Shown here in pieces: positions 9,970 to 19,228 of a stretch of DNA of 64,000 nucleotides. The translations under genes and the position numbers were made by a program. Under the pieces are notes generated by a model that was not told the origin of the DNA, searched no databases, and saw nothing but the letters and a program-made list of their open reading frames with translations. Every line of letters begins with the position of its first letter. Position 1 is the first letter of the stretch. Origin of the DNA: Snodgrassella gandavensis (lineage in GTDB: Bacteria; Pseudomonadota; Gammaproteobacteria; Burkholderiales; Neisseriaceae); contig NZ_CAJZCE010000011.1 of NCBI RefSeq assembly GCF_914768025.1, forward strand, positions 22,361-86,360. Reading direction: 5' to 3'.

Positions 9970-10593
9970 ATGTATCGTGGCGAACGCTTTAACGCATATT
10001 CTCACCTTGTCGGCTTTATCCTTGCCATCGTAGGCACAGGATTTCTCCTAATCAAATCTGCACATTACGGAGATGCTTACCGTATTGTCAGTTCAATTAT
10101 TTATGGCGCCAGCCTGATCCTTCTGTATGGTATATCAACTCTGTACCATTCCATTCCTTCACACCGCGCCAAGGCAGTGTTACAAAAATTTGATCACTGT
10201 GCCATTTATCTGCTGATTGCCGGTAGCTATACCCCTTTTACTCTCACAACATTAAACGGTGGCTGGGGCTGGTCGTTACTCGGTGTATCGTGGGGACTGG
10301 CAATATTTGGTATCATTCAGGAAGTGACTATTGGACGCAAAAGTGAAACCCGCATCTTGTCACTGATTCTTTATCTGTTGATGGGCTGGCTGATTATCAT
10401 TGCCATCTATCCGCTGACACAGCGTATGTCTTCACCGGGTCTATTCTGGCTGACTAGCGGTGGGCTGGCATACAGTATCGGCATTTACTGGTTTATCAAT
10501 GATGAAAAAATCCGCCATGGTCATGGCATCTGGCACTTATTTGTGATGCTGGGCAGTCTGGCACAATTTATCTGTGTTTACGCCTATATCTGA
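9970..10593 (+). CDS. Hemolysin III family membrane protein (TrhA/YqfA-like)
   Basis: A 207-aa seven-helix membrane protein of the hemolysin III/PAQR-like family. It begins YRGERFNAYSHLVG, the family hallmark, and has conserved SxxYH (STLYHSIP), D (FDHCAIYLLIAGSYTPF) and a late H (RHGHGIWHLFVMLGS), the metal-site residues of this fold. The ATG at 9970 is preferred over a TTG at 9952. The biological role is not established; some relatives are linked to membrane homeostasis. Confidence 0.88.
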   Translation: MYRGERFNAYSHLVGFILAIVGTGFLLIKSAHYGDAYRIVSSIIYGASLILLYGISTLYHSIPSHRAKAVLQKFDHCAIYLLIAGSYTPFTLTTLNGGWGWSLLGVSWGLAIFGIIQEVTIGRKSETRILSLILYLLMGWLIIIAIYPLTQRMSSPGLFWLTSGGLAYSIGIYWFINDEKIRHGHGIWHLFVMLGSLAQFICVYAYI

Positions 10594-10667
10594 AATTACG
10601 GCAATACAGATAGTTAAATACAAATGTCGCCAACATCAATTACCAATGATTAAATGGAAGAAGTTAA

Positions 10668-11534
10668 GTGAAAATATACCTGAAAACTTTGTTTTTTAGT
10701 CTGTGCCTGCTCACTCTGGCGGCCTGTGGTGGTGAAAAAACCACACAATCTGCTGCTTCATCTGAGCAGACGAAAAAAGAAATTATTGTCGGTACTACCG
10801 TAGGCGACTTTGCCGATATGGTGCGTGATCAGGTGAAGCCCGAACTGGAAAAACAGGGCTATAAGGTACAACTATTGGAATTTACCGATTATGTTCGCCC
10901 CAATCTGGCGCTGGCAGATAAATCTATTGACATCAACATTTTCCAGCACAAGCCATATCTGGATGATTTTGCCCAGTCGCGCCACTTGGCAATCATACCG
11001 GCTTTTCAGGTTCCTACCGGCCCTCTGGGCATATATACCGGCAAGCTGCACGAACTGAGTGCCGTAAAAAGTGGTTCCAGCGTCTCTGTACCCAATGATC
11101 CATCCAATCTGGCACGTGCACTGGTTATGTTGGACAAACTGGGCTGGATTACCCTAAAAGCCAACATTAACCCTCTTAAGGCCTCATTAGCCGATATTGC
11201 CAGCAATAACAAAAACATCAAACTGGTACCACTGGAAGCTGCTCAATTACCCCGCTCCCGCCACGATGTGGATTTTGCAGTGATTAATGGCAATTTTGCC
11301 ACCAGCTCAGGCCTGAAATTTACATCGGCATTGTTCCTCGAACCCGGCTTCACTTATGTTAACTGGGCTGCAATCCGAGCTGCCGACAAAGATAGTCAGT
11401 GGGTAAAAGACATAAAAGCTGCATACAATTCTGCTGCATTCAAACAGTATGCGTTCAAGCGTTTTGCTGGTTACAAGTATCCTGAATCCTGGGGCATACA
11501 GGGCACTCAACCCACATCTGCACCAGCACAATAA
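10668..11534 (+). CDS. metQ: MetQ-type methionine-binding lipoprotein
   Basis: A substrate-binding lipoprotein of the NlpA/MetQ family (ABC import of D/L-methionine), 288 aa. It starts with GTG behind GGAAGAAG, and the signal peptide ends in lipobox LAAC with Cys20. Family segments include IIVGTTVGDFADMV, NIFQHKPYLDDF and VPNDPSNLARAL. The usual metN (ATPase) and metI (permease) genes are not next to it, so it is either an orphan binding protein served by a transporter elsewhere or a paralogue with its own role. Confidence 0.9.
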   Translation: MKIYLKTLFFSLCLLTLAACGGEKTTQSAASSEQTKKEIIVGTTVGDFADMVRDQVKPELEKQGYKVQLLEFTDYVRPNLALADKSIDINIFQHKPYLDDFAQSRHLAIIPAFQVPTGPLGIYTGKLHELSAVKSGSSVSVPNDPSNLARALVMLDKLGWITLKANINPLKASLADIASNNKNIKLVPLEAAQLPRSRHDVDFAVINGNFATSSGLKFTSALFLEPGFTYVNWAAIRAADKDSQWVKDIKAAYNSAAFKQYAFKRFAGYKYPESWGIQGTQPTSAPAQ

Positions 11535-11555
11535 TTACCCGCAGTAGCCTTGACC

Positions 11556-11593
11556 AAGCATTTCGTTACAAACGTCGATAACGAAATGCTTTT
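11556..11593 (+). terminator. Intrinsic terminator after metQ
   Basis: A perfect 12-bp stem (AAGCATTTCGTT / AACGAAATGCTT) with a 12-nt loop and a short TTTT tail lies 20 nt after the metQ stop. Confidence 0.8.
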
Positions 11594-11614
11594 ACCACTA
11601 AGATTTAGATAAGC

Positions 11615-11950
11615 ATGAAGACGAACAATTTTATCGCCGGTGATAAACTACCATTAGAACAGAAAATTAATCTAGAAACTGCACGTATCTGCTGGCATGA
11701 GCTCCAACCTCATTTTGCCCGTGGCAGCTGTATTTATGTTGCACCGGAGCTGGATTTAGTTGATATTGCCCGTATGATAGCCGCAGATGACAGCGCTACC
11801 ATTGCACTTTTGATACATAAAGGTAAAATTAGTAAAATCAGCGATATAATGGCACAGCAGTATTTTGATTGTAATCAGCCAATGTGGGCCGTTGTGGTAA
11901 GGCCATATGTGCTGATCCAGCTAGACAATACTATTGTCGGAAGCAAATAA
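11615..11950 (+). CDS. DUF2288 family protein
   Basis: A 111-aa cytosolic protein. It carries the family pattern: NLETARICWHELQPHFARG, then VAPELDLVDIA and a C-terminal MWAVVVRPYVLIQ. The function is unknown. It lies between the metQ terminator and the pilin-like gene, and nothing in the context suggests a role. Confidence 0.8.
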   Translation: MKTNNFIAGDKLPLEQKINLETARICWHELQPHFARGSCIYVAPELDLVDIARMIAADDSATIALLIHKGKISKISDIMAQQYFDCNQPMWAVVVRPYVLIQLDNTIVGSK

Positions 11951-11995
11951 GCCATAAGTACTTAACACAAGCATTCATAATAGAAAGAGAACATT

Positions 11996-12388
11996 ATGCA
12001 ACGTCACAATCAGGGCTTTACACTCATTGATATGATGATTACCATCATCATTATCGCCATATTAGCCGTTATAGCCTACCCATCCTATAATAACTATGTG
12101 ATTAAAGCTCGCGAACAAAATGCCCGCGCTGATTTAGTGCGAAATGCCAACAAACTGGAACGGTATTACGCTAAAAATAATACTTTCAGTGGTTATGGGG
12201 ATACGCTCGAACAAGGTAAAAGCGCAACATTTTTTACTTTTGCAGGCGACTATCAACCCAATAGCTATCGTCTGGTGGCTACGCCTACAGCAGCCAATAG
12301 CGGTGCTACCAGAGAGGTTGTCTATGACAGTTTAGAGGGTATATTATTGTGCGAGAACACTCAACCACAAGAATGTAATCCTTATTAA
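11996..12388 (+). CDS. Type IV prepilin-like protein (minor pilin) with Asp at position 5
   Basis: A 130-aa class III-leader prepilin. A 7-residue leader ends in Gly7, cleavage would give FTLIDMMI, and a hydrophobic helix of about 22 residues follows, then a small globular domain ending with a Cys pair (LLCENTQPQEC) resembling the pilin D-loop. It resembles the PilE/ComP/PilX class. The almost invariant Glu5 of mature pilins is Asp here. The ribosome site AAAGAGA lies about 6 nt upstream. It stands alone rather than in a pil operon. Confidence 0.85.
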   Translation: MQRHNQGFTLIDMMITIIIIAILAVIAYPSYNNYVIKAREQNARADLVRNANKLERYYAKNNTFSGYGDTLEQGKSATFFTFAGDYQPNSYRLVATPTAANSGATREVVYDSLEGILLCENTQPQECNPY

Positions 12389-12582
12389 ACTCTCATTCAT
12401 GCATTTCATGTTACAACACATACTATTGAAAACCGTATTTTTCAACAATATATTTACTTTGATAACTTTGGTTTTACCTTTCAAGTATAATAATAGTTGA
12501 AAAATCGCGAAAAGATTCAATATTTAACCTTGTAGTTTCAAGCAAGTGATTAAATTTTTGACAAAAATAGAAGATCAGATAT

Positions 12583-13011
12583 ATGGAAATGCTGAAATCA
12601 ATCCTACTCCTATCAACCACTTTAACACTGGCCAATTCCGCACTGGCAGCCAGCCATCGAAATGATGCTGTTAATGATGGGCTAGATGATGCTGAAAAAA
12701 TCATCGTGCAGATGTACAACCAGCAACAACAGATTGAGAAAGAAATCGACAAATTATCTGCTTCGTTTTTTCAGGATGATAATCAGGTTAAGCTATTTAA
12801 AAACTGTAAACAGCCAGAATGTCATCAATACAGTGAAACTTCATCTTTCAGCCTTGACCCGAATCAAAATTTTACATATCAGAATCAGGTTAGCAGAGAT
12901 GGTCTGACCAAATCTGTTAGCCGTAGTGGCAAATTTGACCATCGGAAGAGCAAACAGACACTGATACTGAATAATGCAGATGGCCAGCCAGATATGTATC
13001 TGCATCAGTAA
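12583..13011 (+). CDS. Secreted hypothetical protein
   Basis: A 142-aa protein with a clear Sec signal peptide (MEMLKSILLLSTTLTLANSALA, cleavage after ALA), a Gln/Glu-rich helical stretch (QQQQIEKEIDKL) and a Ser/Asn-rich tail with a Cys pair (NCKQPEC). I do not recognise the family. A start at 12589 (MLKSI) is also possible. A strong bidirectional terminator follows at 13061. Confidence 0.6.
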   Translation: MEMLKSILLLSTTLTLANSALAASHRNDAVNDGLDDAEKIIVQMYNQQQQIEKEIDKLSASFFQDDNQVKLFKNCKQPECHQYSETSSFSLDPNQNFTYQNQVSRDGLTKSVSRSGKFDHRKSKQTLILNNADGQPDMYLHQ

Positions 13012-13060
13012 ATTCCCAGAACTTCAGAATGACATTTATCTAGAAAGCTGCAGATTACAT

Positions 13061-13091
13061 AAAAAGGCAATGAATAAATCATTGCCTTTTT
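13061..13091. terminator. Bidirectional intrinsic terminator
   Basis: A 13-bp stem (AAAAAGGCAATGA / TCATTGCCTTTTT) with an ATAAA loop lies between the convergent secreted hypothetical (+) and META lipoprotein (-) genes. It has A and T runs on both sides, so it can act in both directions. Confidence 0.85.
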
Positions 13092-13115
13092 ATTTAACTA
13101 CTTATCAGGTAAATT

Positions 13116-13934
13116 TTATTTATGCTTGGATTTGGATGAATTCACTACAGAGCGTTCAATTATTTGATCCAATTTATAAACATACTGGCTGGCAGTAGTA
13201 TCATCCGCAGCACCAGCCGGTTTTACCTCATAGACATTCAACCGTAGTACCTGATTTTCTGCCGGATTAAACTGCCAGCCGTCAATCGTGCCGGCAAAAT
13301 TACGCCATACACCAGTTTTGACTTTCACCCCCTGATCGTTATAGAAAATTTCACGCACTTTCAGGCATTGAGCTGCGCCATTGTCCGTCTGACAGGTTTG
13401 TGTCTGCGGACTTATTTCCCAGAACACCACTGTAGGCTGGCCATACTGGGCAGTGGCTGTGGGCACACCACGCCAGAGCAAATGTTCGCCACGCCGATTT
13501 TCAATCCATAACTGCGGCTGAGCATTCTGGGCATTTTCAGTGTTAAGCAATCCTGCATGCAGTTTCTGCCCATTCATAAAAGCAATAATCGCTGCATCCT
13601 GTGCCATCACATCAGGGGCACAGGCCATCATAGTACTCATTGGTGCCTGAATTTGCATATCCTGTCCGCTTAGCTGGTAAGCAGAACCAATAGAGTTACA
13701 TCCACCCGAAACATTTAGCCGCTGGCCAGCAAAATTCAGTTTCAAGGCCGAATTCGTCTTGAAATTAGCCAATGGCCGGCCATGTCGATCAGTTGCTTCT
13801 ACTAGCTGCCAATCATAAGCGCCTAACTGCTGCACACTAGCAGCACGCATATTAACTTTATGGTCAGATGTATGTGCACAGGCAGTCAGACTGCCGACAA
13901 TCAGGGCAGTTACTACCATTTTTTTGATAGTCAT
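13116..13934 (-). CDS. META-domain lipoprotein with C-terminal DUF4377-like domain
   Basis: 272 aa from the ATG at 13934, which has AAGGA 7 nt upstream; the longer frame to 13970 adds 12 residues and hides the signal. The signal peptide ends in lipobox LTAC with Cys19. Residues about 40-150 match the META/HslJ domain (LNVSGGCNSIGSAY, APMSTMMACAPDVM), a fold found in heat-shock and antibiotic-tolerance outer-membrane lipoproteins. Residues about 180-255 contain CLKVREI and FAGTIDGWQFNP, resembling DUF4377. The precise role is unknown. Confidence 0.85.
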   Translation of the reverse strand: MTIKKMVVTALIVGSLTACAHTSDHKVNMRAASVQQLGAYDWQLVEATDRHGRPLANFKTNSALKLNFAGQRLNVSGGCNSIGSAYQLSGQDMQIQAPMSTMMACAPDVMAQDAAIIAFMNGQKLHAGLLNTENAQNAQPQLWIENRRGEHLLWRGVPTATAQYGQPTVVFWEISPQTQTCQTDNGAAQCLKVREIFYNDQGVKVKTGVWRNFAGTIDGWQFNPAENQVLRLNVYEVKPAGAADDTTASQYVYKLDQIIERSVVNSSKSKHK

Positions 13935-14066
13935 AAGTATATCCTTGCTTAAACAACACAACACCTGCACATTAAAATAAATCTACGCATAAAACAACTA
14001 TCATGTTTTATATAACTGCAAGATTAGCTATTATGCAACAGCGGCAACAAATTCAGGAGAGTCAGC

Positions 14067-14882
14067 ATGCAAATTGGCATCATCATTATCGGCGATGAAA
14101 TTCTGAATGGTTCACGTCAGGACAGCCATTTTATTTTTTTCAGACAGCTATTCCAACAACACGGTCTATATATGGCCTGGGCGCAATATTTACCTGATGA
14201 TCGGGCAATAATCAGCCGGCAGTTAGAGCAGTCATTTAAAGAGAAAATACCTGTTTTTGTCACCGGAGGCATAGGAGCCACACCAGATGACCATACTCGT
14301 CAGGCCTGTGCCAATGCTTTAAACCTGCCATTAACCGCTCATCCCGAAGCTCTGAAAGCGATTGAAGCCATTTCAGTCCAATATGGCGACACATTAAACA
14401 GCCCAGCTCATTTACAACGGGCAAAAATGGCCGCTTTTCCTCAGGGAGCGGCACTGATTCCAAATCCGTTCAACAACATCGCCGGCTTCTCAATCCAAGA
14501 ACATTACTTTTTACCCGGCTTCCCCAAAATGGCACACCCAATGGCTCAATGGGTATTAGACCAATATTACCGGCAGAACTTTTTCCAGCATAAACTGGCC
14601 ATTAAAGCCGCAGTGGTTGACGGCATACCCGAATCGCGGATTGCGCCACTGATGGAGCAGATTGAACAAAACTGGCCGGGTATGAAAACTTTCAGCCTGC
14701 CCACCATCCGTGATGATTTACCAGCTAAAGAACAAATACATCAATACCGGCTCGAATTTGGCTTGAAAGCCTGGGGTAAAGACTGCTCCACTCTGCCAGA
14801 AGTCTGGGAAGAGGCTGTACAGAAACTGAAACAGCTTGGTGCCACCCAGATCACCCCACTGGATAAAAGCAGTGAAGGCTGA
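14067..14882 (+). CDS. Molybdopterin-binding (MoCF/CinA N-terminal-like) protein
   Basis: 271 aa of the CinA N-terminal / MoaB-Mog fold (COG1058). It begins IGIIIIGDEILNGSRQDSHF and has the loop VFVTGGIGATPDDHTRQA, the nucleotide/pterin-site signature. The C-terminal nicotinamide-nucleotide amidase domain of full CinA is absent. Such stand-alone proteins are usually annotated as competence/damage-inducible or molybdopterin-binding, but the activity is not settled. The start is supported by CAGGAGAG about 6 nt upstream. Confidence 0.85.
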   Translation: MQIGIIIIGDEILNGSRQDSHFIFFRQLFQQHGLYMAWAQYLPDDRAIISRQLEQSFKEKIPVFVTGGIGATPDDHTRQACANALNLPLTAHPEALKAIEAISVQYGDTLNSPAHLQRAKMAAFPQGAALIPNPFNNIAGFSIQEHYFLPGFPKMAHPMAQWVLDQYYRQNFFQHKLAIKAAVVDGIPESRIAPLMEQIEQNWPGMKTFSLPTIRDDLPAKEQIHQYRLEFGLKAWGKDCSTLPEVWEEAVQKLKQLGATQITPLDKSSEG

Positions 14883-15193
14883 ATCTGCATCCGATATAGT
14901 GGATTAATATCAGGATAAATTCTGTAATTTATAGAAAAATTACCTGTCTAAATGCTAAAAAAAAGGGTTTAAAACTATATCCATCGTGCTGACAGGCTGA
15001 AAAAACCATACTTTTACCACTTTACATGCAAAATGGTTTTGTATTTGCGTTTCAATTGGCAAGCAACTAGAATTCCAGCAACTTACAGCAGTATCTGGTT
15101 TAGTGGTTATCCGGATACCGATACATATAGAACCAGTCGATAGTGTACTAAACCTATCAACCGTACACCTTAGCAACAGGTATTAATTTATTC
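14883..15193. other. Gene-free stretch before serC
   Basis: About 310 nt with no convincing reading frame or strong hairpin. It presumably holds the serC promoter, but I could not assign one. Confidence 0.5.
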
Positions 15194-16297
15194 ATGACAA
15201 CACTGAACAAATACAATTTTTCTGCCGGTCCTGCAATACTGCCAGAGGCCGTATTACAAACAGCACAGGCTGAAATGCTGGATTATAACGGTATCGGTAG
15301 CTCAGTCATGACCATGAGCCACCGCTCAGATGCATTTATCAGTATTCTGTATCATGCCGAGCAAGACTTGCGTCAACTACTGCATATTCCAGACAACTAT
15401 AAAATACTGTTTATGCAGGGCGGAGCCAGTGCTCAATTCAATATGGTAGTCATGAATCTGGCCAATGGCTTTAAACGGGTTGATTCAGTCGTTTCCGGCA
15501 ACTGGAGCCGGATTGCCCACAGCCAAATGGGCAAACTTTCCAATGCCGAAATACACTTGGCAGCACATGGCGGTGATTTGTATAACTATACTGACGTACC
15601 TGCCCCCACAAGCTGGGACGTTGACCCAAACTCAGCCTTTGTCCACTATTGCATTAATGAAACCGTACATGGTCTGCAATACCGTGATATTCCCAAGCCA
15701 GACGGGTTGCCGCCAATTGTGTGTGATATGTCGAGTGAAATACTTTCACGGCCGATTAATGTTGCCGATTTTGGTGTTATTTATGCCGGTGCCCAGAAAA
15801 ATATTGGTCCGTCAGGAGCCACCATCGTTATTATTCGCGAAGATTTGCTTGAACGCTGTTCCGAACGAATCCCCGACGTATGGAATTATCAAAGCCATAT
15901 CAGCCGTCAGGGGATGTACAACACCCCTGCTACCTATCCGATTTATATTTCTGGTCTGGTATTCCGCTGGCTACAGGCTCAGGGTGGAGTGGAACAAATG
16001 CAGGCAATCAATACCATGAAAGCTGAAACCCTGTATTCTGCTATTGATAATAGTAATGGCTTTTATACCAACAATGTGCAACAACATGCCCGTTCACATA
16101 TGAATGTCATTTTCCATACTCCGGAAAAAGAACTGGACAAAATATTTGTTCAGCAAGCTAATGCCCATGGTTTATGTGCGCTACACGGCTATAAATCAAT
16201 TGGTGGCATGCGCGCCAGCATTTATAACGCTATGCCCATTCAGGGCGTAGAAGCTTTGGTAAGTTTTATGCAGGAATTTCAGCGCCGATACGGCTAA
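15194..16297 (+). CDS. serC: Phosphoserine aminotransferase
   Basis: SerC is a PLP-dependent transaminase making 3-phosphoserine (serine synthesis) and acting in pyridoxal phosphate synthesis. 367 aa, a usual length. It begins KYNFSAGPAILPEAVLQ, has the PLP-lysine segment YAGAQKNIGPSG, and ends with the GGMRASIYNAMPIQGVEAL segment. It is a single-gene unit closed by a strong terminator. Confidence 0.97.
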   Translation: MTTLNKYNFSAGPAILPEAVLQTAQAEMLDYNGIGSSVMTMSHRSDAFISILYHAEQDLRQLLHIPDNYKILFMQGGASAQFNMVVMNLANGFKRVDSVVSGNWSRIAHSQMGKLSNAEIHLAAHGGDLYNYTDVPAPTSWDVDPNSAFVHYCINETVHGLQYRDIPKPDGLPPIVCDMSSEILSRPINVADFGVIYAGAQKNIGPSGATIVIIREDLLERCSERIPDVWNYQSHISRQGMYNTPATYPIYISGLVFRWLQAQGGVEQMQAINTMKAETLYSAIDNSNGFYTNNVQQHARSHMNVIFHTPEKELDKIFVQQANAHGLCALHGYKSIGGMRASIYNAMPIQGVEALVSFMQEFQRRYG

Positions 16298-16316
16298 TTT
16301 CTTTGATTTTTTCTTC

Positions 16317-16351
16317 AACCGGTGTAGCAGCAATGTGCTACACCGGTTTTT
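16317..16351 (+). terminator. serC intrinsic terminator
   Basis: A perfect 13-bp stem (AACCGGTGTAGCA / TGCTACACCGGTT) with a 6-nt loop and TTTT tail lies 20 nt after the serC stop. Confidence 0.9.
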
Positions 16352-16440
16352 AATTTTATCCCAAATAAATTATTATTTTGCACCATAAATCATTAATTTG
16401 GACTTAACTTTTGCTTAAAAGATGCAGCTTCCGCTTTACC

Positions 16441-17838
16441 CTACTGAATAGTTTTAGGACGGTATCGCTCCAACAGCATATTATTGAATTTATTTTCTGG
16501 GTCTAGTTGCGCTTTAAGTTTAAAAAACTGCTCTGCTTGTGGATATGCACGCTGAAACTGCTCAGGAGTTGCATGCAACTGATAAGGTAAAAAATAACTA
16601 CCACCGTTTGCCAGTACAGCATCTATTAACCCTCGAGTCCAAATACCTACCTGCTCTTTACTGCTTTCATCAGTAGCCTGCTGATAATAAACAACAAAAG
16701 CAAACACCTCAGTTCTGGCCCATGCCAGCAGCGAACCACTATCGGGATTTGCATGACGAATAGAAATATTGACAACATTAGCCCGATGTTTTTTCAGGAT
16801 AGCAACTAGCTCAGGATAAAAATCGTCAAACCGCTCTACTGGTATAAAATATTCCTCCAGAGCAAAACTTTTATTTTTTTCAGCAATAGGTTGCAAACTG
16901 GCTACATCATAACTGGCCTCATAATTACGCCACATCACCGGTTGCTTTACATAATGCACCTCATCACGTAATTTGCGCAATTCTTTGCCCAAATCAGATG
17001 CAGCCACAATTTTTAGTTTTTGTTCCTGCTGGCGTGAACGCTTAAAGGGCGGTCTTAACCTGCTGAAAATAGTTAGTGGTTCTTGCGTTTGTTCAAAAGT
17101 GACCGCACGAACTTTTTTGAAATCAGGTGGGTACATTATAGCATTGTGAAATATTGCGGCCTTATCAGTACGAACATGTTGAGAGAAATACTGGGAATAC
17201 TGTGCAATTGGCATCACCCTACTAATCCGTTTTACTTTAACATTATCAGCAAGCCGTAAAGTTACTTCCGTGATAACGCCCAAGCCACCATAACCACCAA
17301 TAGCGCCATAAAATATGTCCTGATTTTCTTGCGGACTGGCCATTACTACCGAACCATCAGCCAGTACAATTTTGAACTGCTCAACAGACAGGATAATAGG
17401 CCCTTCACCAATATAACGACCATGCACATTCACACCCAATGAACCGCCAATGCTGAAATTGGCATAGCTTTGCATGATTTTTACCGATAATCCATAAGGA
17501 TCAATTAATTCCTGTACCTGACGCCAGCTTGCACCGGCCTCAATGGTTAATAGCTTCTGTTCAGGATTAAAAGCAATCACATGATTTAGCTTGCGTGTAT
17601 CTATCTGGAGCGCACCTGGCATCGCCGTTTGTCCGCCCATGCTGTACTTGCCTCCGGCGATGCTGATTGAGCCTGAAGTGCTTTTAACCAGCTCAGCGAC
17701 CTGTTGGGTAGATTCTGGCTGCACGACAGCAGCTACTTGCATGGGTGTCATCCCAGTAACATCATTTACAACCACGGCATGTGTTTTAAACGACAGTAAC
17801 AGGCAAAGACAGCAGTACAACAAATTTAATTTTTTCAT
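16441..17838 (-). CDS. Exported FAD-binding oxidase (VAO/aldonolactone-oxidase-like)
   Basis: 465 aa from the ATG at 17838, with a Sec-type signal (LLYCCLCLLLSFKTHA). The FAD_binding_4 region follows: IAGGKYSMGGQTAMPGAL, then SIGGSLGVNVHGRY and a GYGGLGVITEVTLRL segment. The end, LDPENKFNNMLLERY, resembles the C-terminus of D-arabinono-lactone/alditol oxidases. The substrate is not predictable. An exported flavoprotein of this family is somewhat unusual. The longer frame to 17868 adds 10 residues before the signal peptide and is less likely. Confidence 0.82.
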   Translation of the reverse strand: MKKLNLLYCCLCLLLSFKTHAVVVNDVTGMTPMQVAAVVQPESTQQVAELVKSTSGSISIAGGKYSMGGQTAMPGALQIDTRKLNHVIAFNPEQKLLTIEAGASWRQVQELIDPYGLSVKIMQSYANFSIGGSLGVNVHGRYIGEGPIILSVEQFKIVLADGSVVMASPQENQDIFYGAIGGYGGLGVITEVTLRLADNVKVKRISRVMPIAQYSQYFSQHVRTDKAAIFHNAIMYPPDFKKVRAVTFEQTQEPLTIFSRLRPPFKRSRQQEQKLKIVAASDLGKELRKLRDEVHYVKQPVMWRNYEASYDVASLQPIAEKNKSFALEEYFIPVERFDDFYPELVAILKKHRANVVNISIRHANPDSGSLLAWARTEVFAFVVYYQQATDESSKEQVGIWTRGLIDAVLANGGSYFLPYQLHATPEQFQRAYPQAEQFFKLKAQLDPENKFNNMLLERYRPKTIQ

Positions 17839-17970
17839 TATTAAGTGATATACATTCGATATAGCCAAAGCCGATTAGCAATTTTATCTGTGCCAAACAA
17901 ATAAATAAAAGATACAAATTGTCTATATTTAACAAAAATCAAATATTTTATCTAATTCTAAAAAATTTGA

Positions 17971-18400
17971 TTACTTGCGCTTTGACTTAATAATCTGAGT
18001 ATCCACATAATCCAGACTAATATCCCCATAACAGGCACGGTGAGTCAGATAACCCTACGCCAGAAAATCTACACCAGCTTTTGCTATAGCCTATACTGTA
18101 TCCGCGCGCGATTATCTGAGGTCGCAGTCTGACACAGTCCTTTGCACCTGCTTACTGCCGTGTGTGGTTTTTCTATCGGCATATTACCTAGCAACACCAA
18201 GTCGATACTTATATCCACCTCCACAACTATCAGATGGCCTGTATCAACTTGGGCTTGACGCACAGTGGCCACAATCGCACCTCCGTGCCTAAGCAATATA
18301 ATTATCTTTAATTAAAATAACAGCATTCATACCCATGCAGTTATTTCAGCCGCTGCCTATTTCTTACAGTATAACTTTCAATTGCGCGCAGATTGGATAG
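17971..18400 (-). pseudogene. nadC: Decayed nadC (quinolinate phosphoribosyltransferase) remnant
   Basis: Pieces of NadC can be read on the minus strand across several frameshifts and stops. Near 18310-18350 is HGYE/MGMNAVILIKDNYIA (family HRMGL.DAvLIKdNHI). Then comes GGAIVATVRQAQ, VEVDISIDLVLLGNMPIEK (family VEVeNL..D.vmLDNM), AIAKAGVDF, LTHRA, and an intact end DISLDYVDTQII with a stop at 17971. The N-terminal half is not visible. NadC makes nicotinate mononucleotide from quinolinate, and this copy cannot work. Confidence 0.8.
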
Positions 18401-18639
18401 ATTTTACAGGTACAGACTAGCTTTGCCCCTATGGGCATGCTATCAATGTCTGACGCCCGTGAATCATGGCAGCAATTTCACTAAAGTTGGGTAAGGAAGT
18501 TCAATACAGAACCTTCCGCCATTAGCATAGCGCACGTTACCGCAAGCCTATGCCTGCTCAATTCCGGCAACAATCACTTCGCCATCACATGGATACGTAG
18601 TAAACGTCAAACTACTGTTCACCATACCACGTAACATCA

Positions 18640-19195
18640 TGGCCAGTGACATAGTCAAATCCGGCCATCATTGCGGGTATCAGGATATTACCCATGAGTT
18701 AATCTCAGCAGTACCGGCAGCACATTAGGTATACGCCAACATCACCACTGATATGACTGGCCACATCGAAGTACTTCAAACTGCATACATCAGTAAAACA
18801 GTCACCAGTCGCAGATTGCATGGCGCCAATCATCTGGCCAGTAATTCCCCGCTTGAATGTGTGGTAACCGAACAGGTGGCTGCTGCTAAGGCAGCATCAC
18901 AACACTAACCCCGCACGTGGCGGCGAAATTCAGGAATTAAGCGGTTTCCAAAAACTGAAGCCCGCGCCACCCATATACACCGATTTGAATCCATACAGTA
19001 CAGCATTCAATCTCACCACGCTGTAACAGATTAGAACCCAACACGTTAGCATTTGCCGGCATAACGGAGAAATACACAGTTTGTATAGCCAATTACAACA
19101 ATGGAATCTGCACATCAGCAATCATCAGGATAAACTAGCACTGGAAACCCGGCCTTACTACTGGAGCAAGCTGACCTTAATCAGCAAATAAACTG
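18640..19195 (+). pseudogene. nadB: Decayed nadB (L-aspartate oxidase) remnant
   Basis: The plus strand keeps the C-terminal half of NadB, broken by stops and shifts. It shows NIMASDIV, then ITHELISAVPAAH (family PVxPAAHY), a TTDMTGHIEV segment (family TDxxGRTxvpgLYA), then the FAD-site hallmark LHGANHLASNSPLECVV, PARGGEIQEL, and a helical tail YSQLQQWNLHISNHQDKLALETR. The FAD-binding N-terminus is not detectable between 18400 and 18640. NadB oxidises aspartate to iminoaspartate, the first step of de novo NAD synthesis. Confidence 0.82.
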
Positions 19196-19228
19196 GGGGA
19201 TGCATTTTTTTCTTGACCGGCAAAGAAT

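Noticed and set aside
14955..15176. A 73-codon minus-strand frame between the CinA-like gene and serC.
   Set aside because: No ribosome site or family resemblance; it spans the expected serC promoter region.
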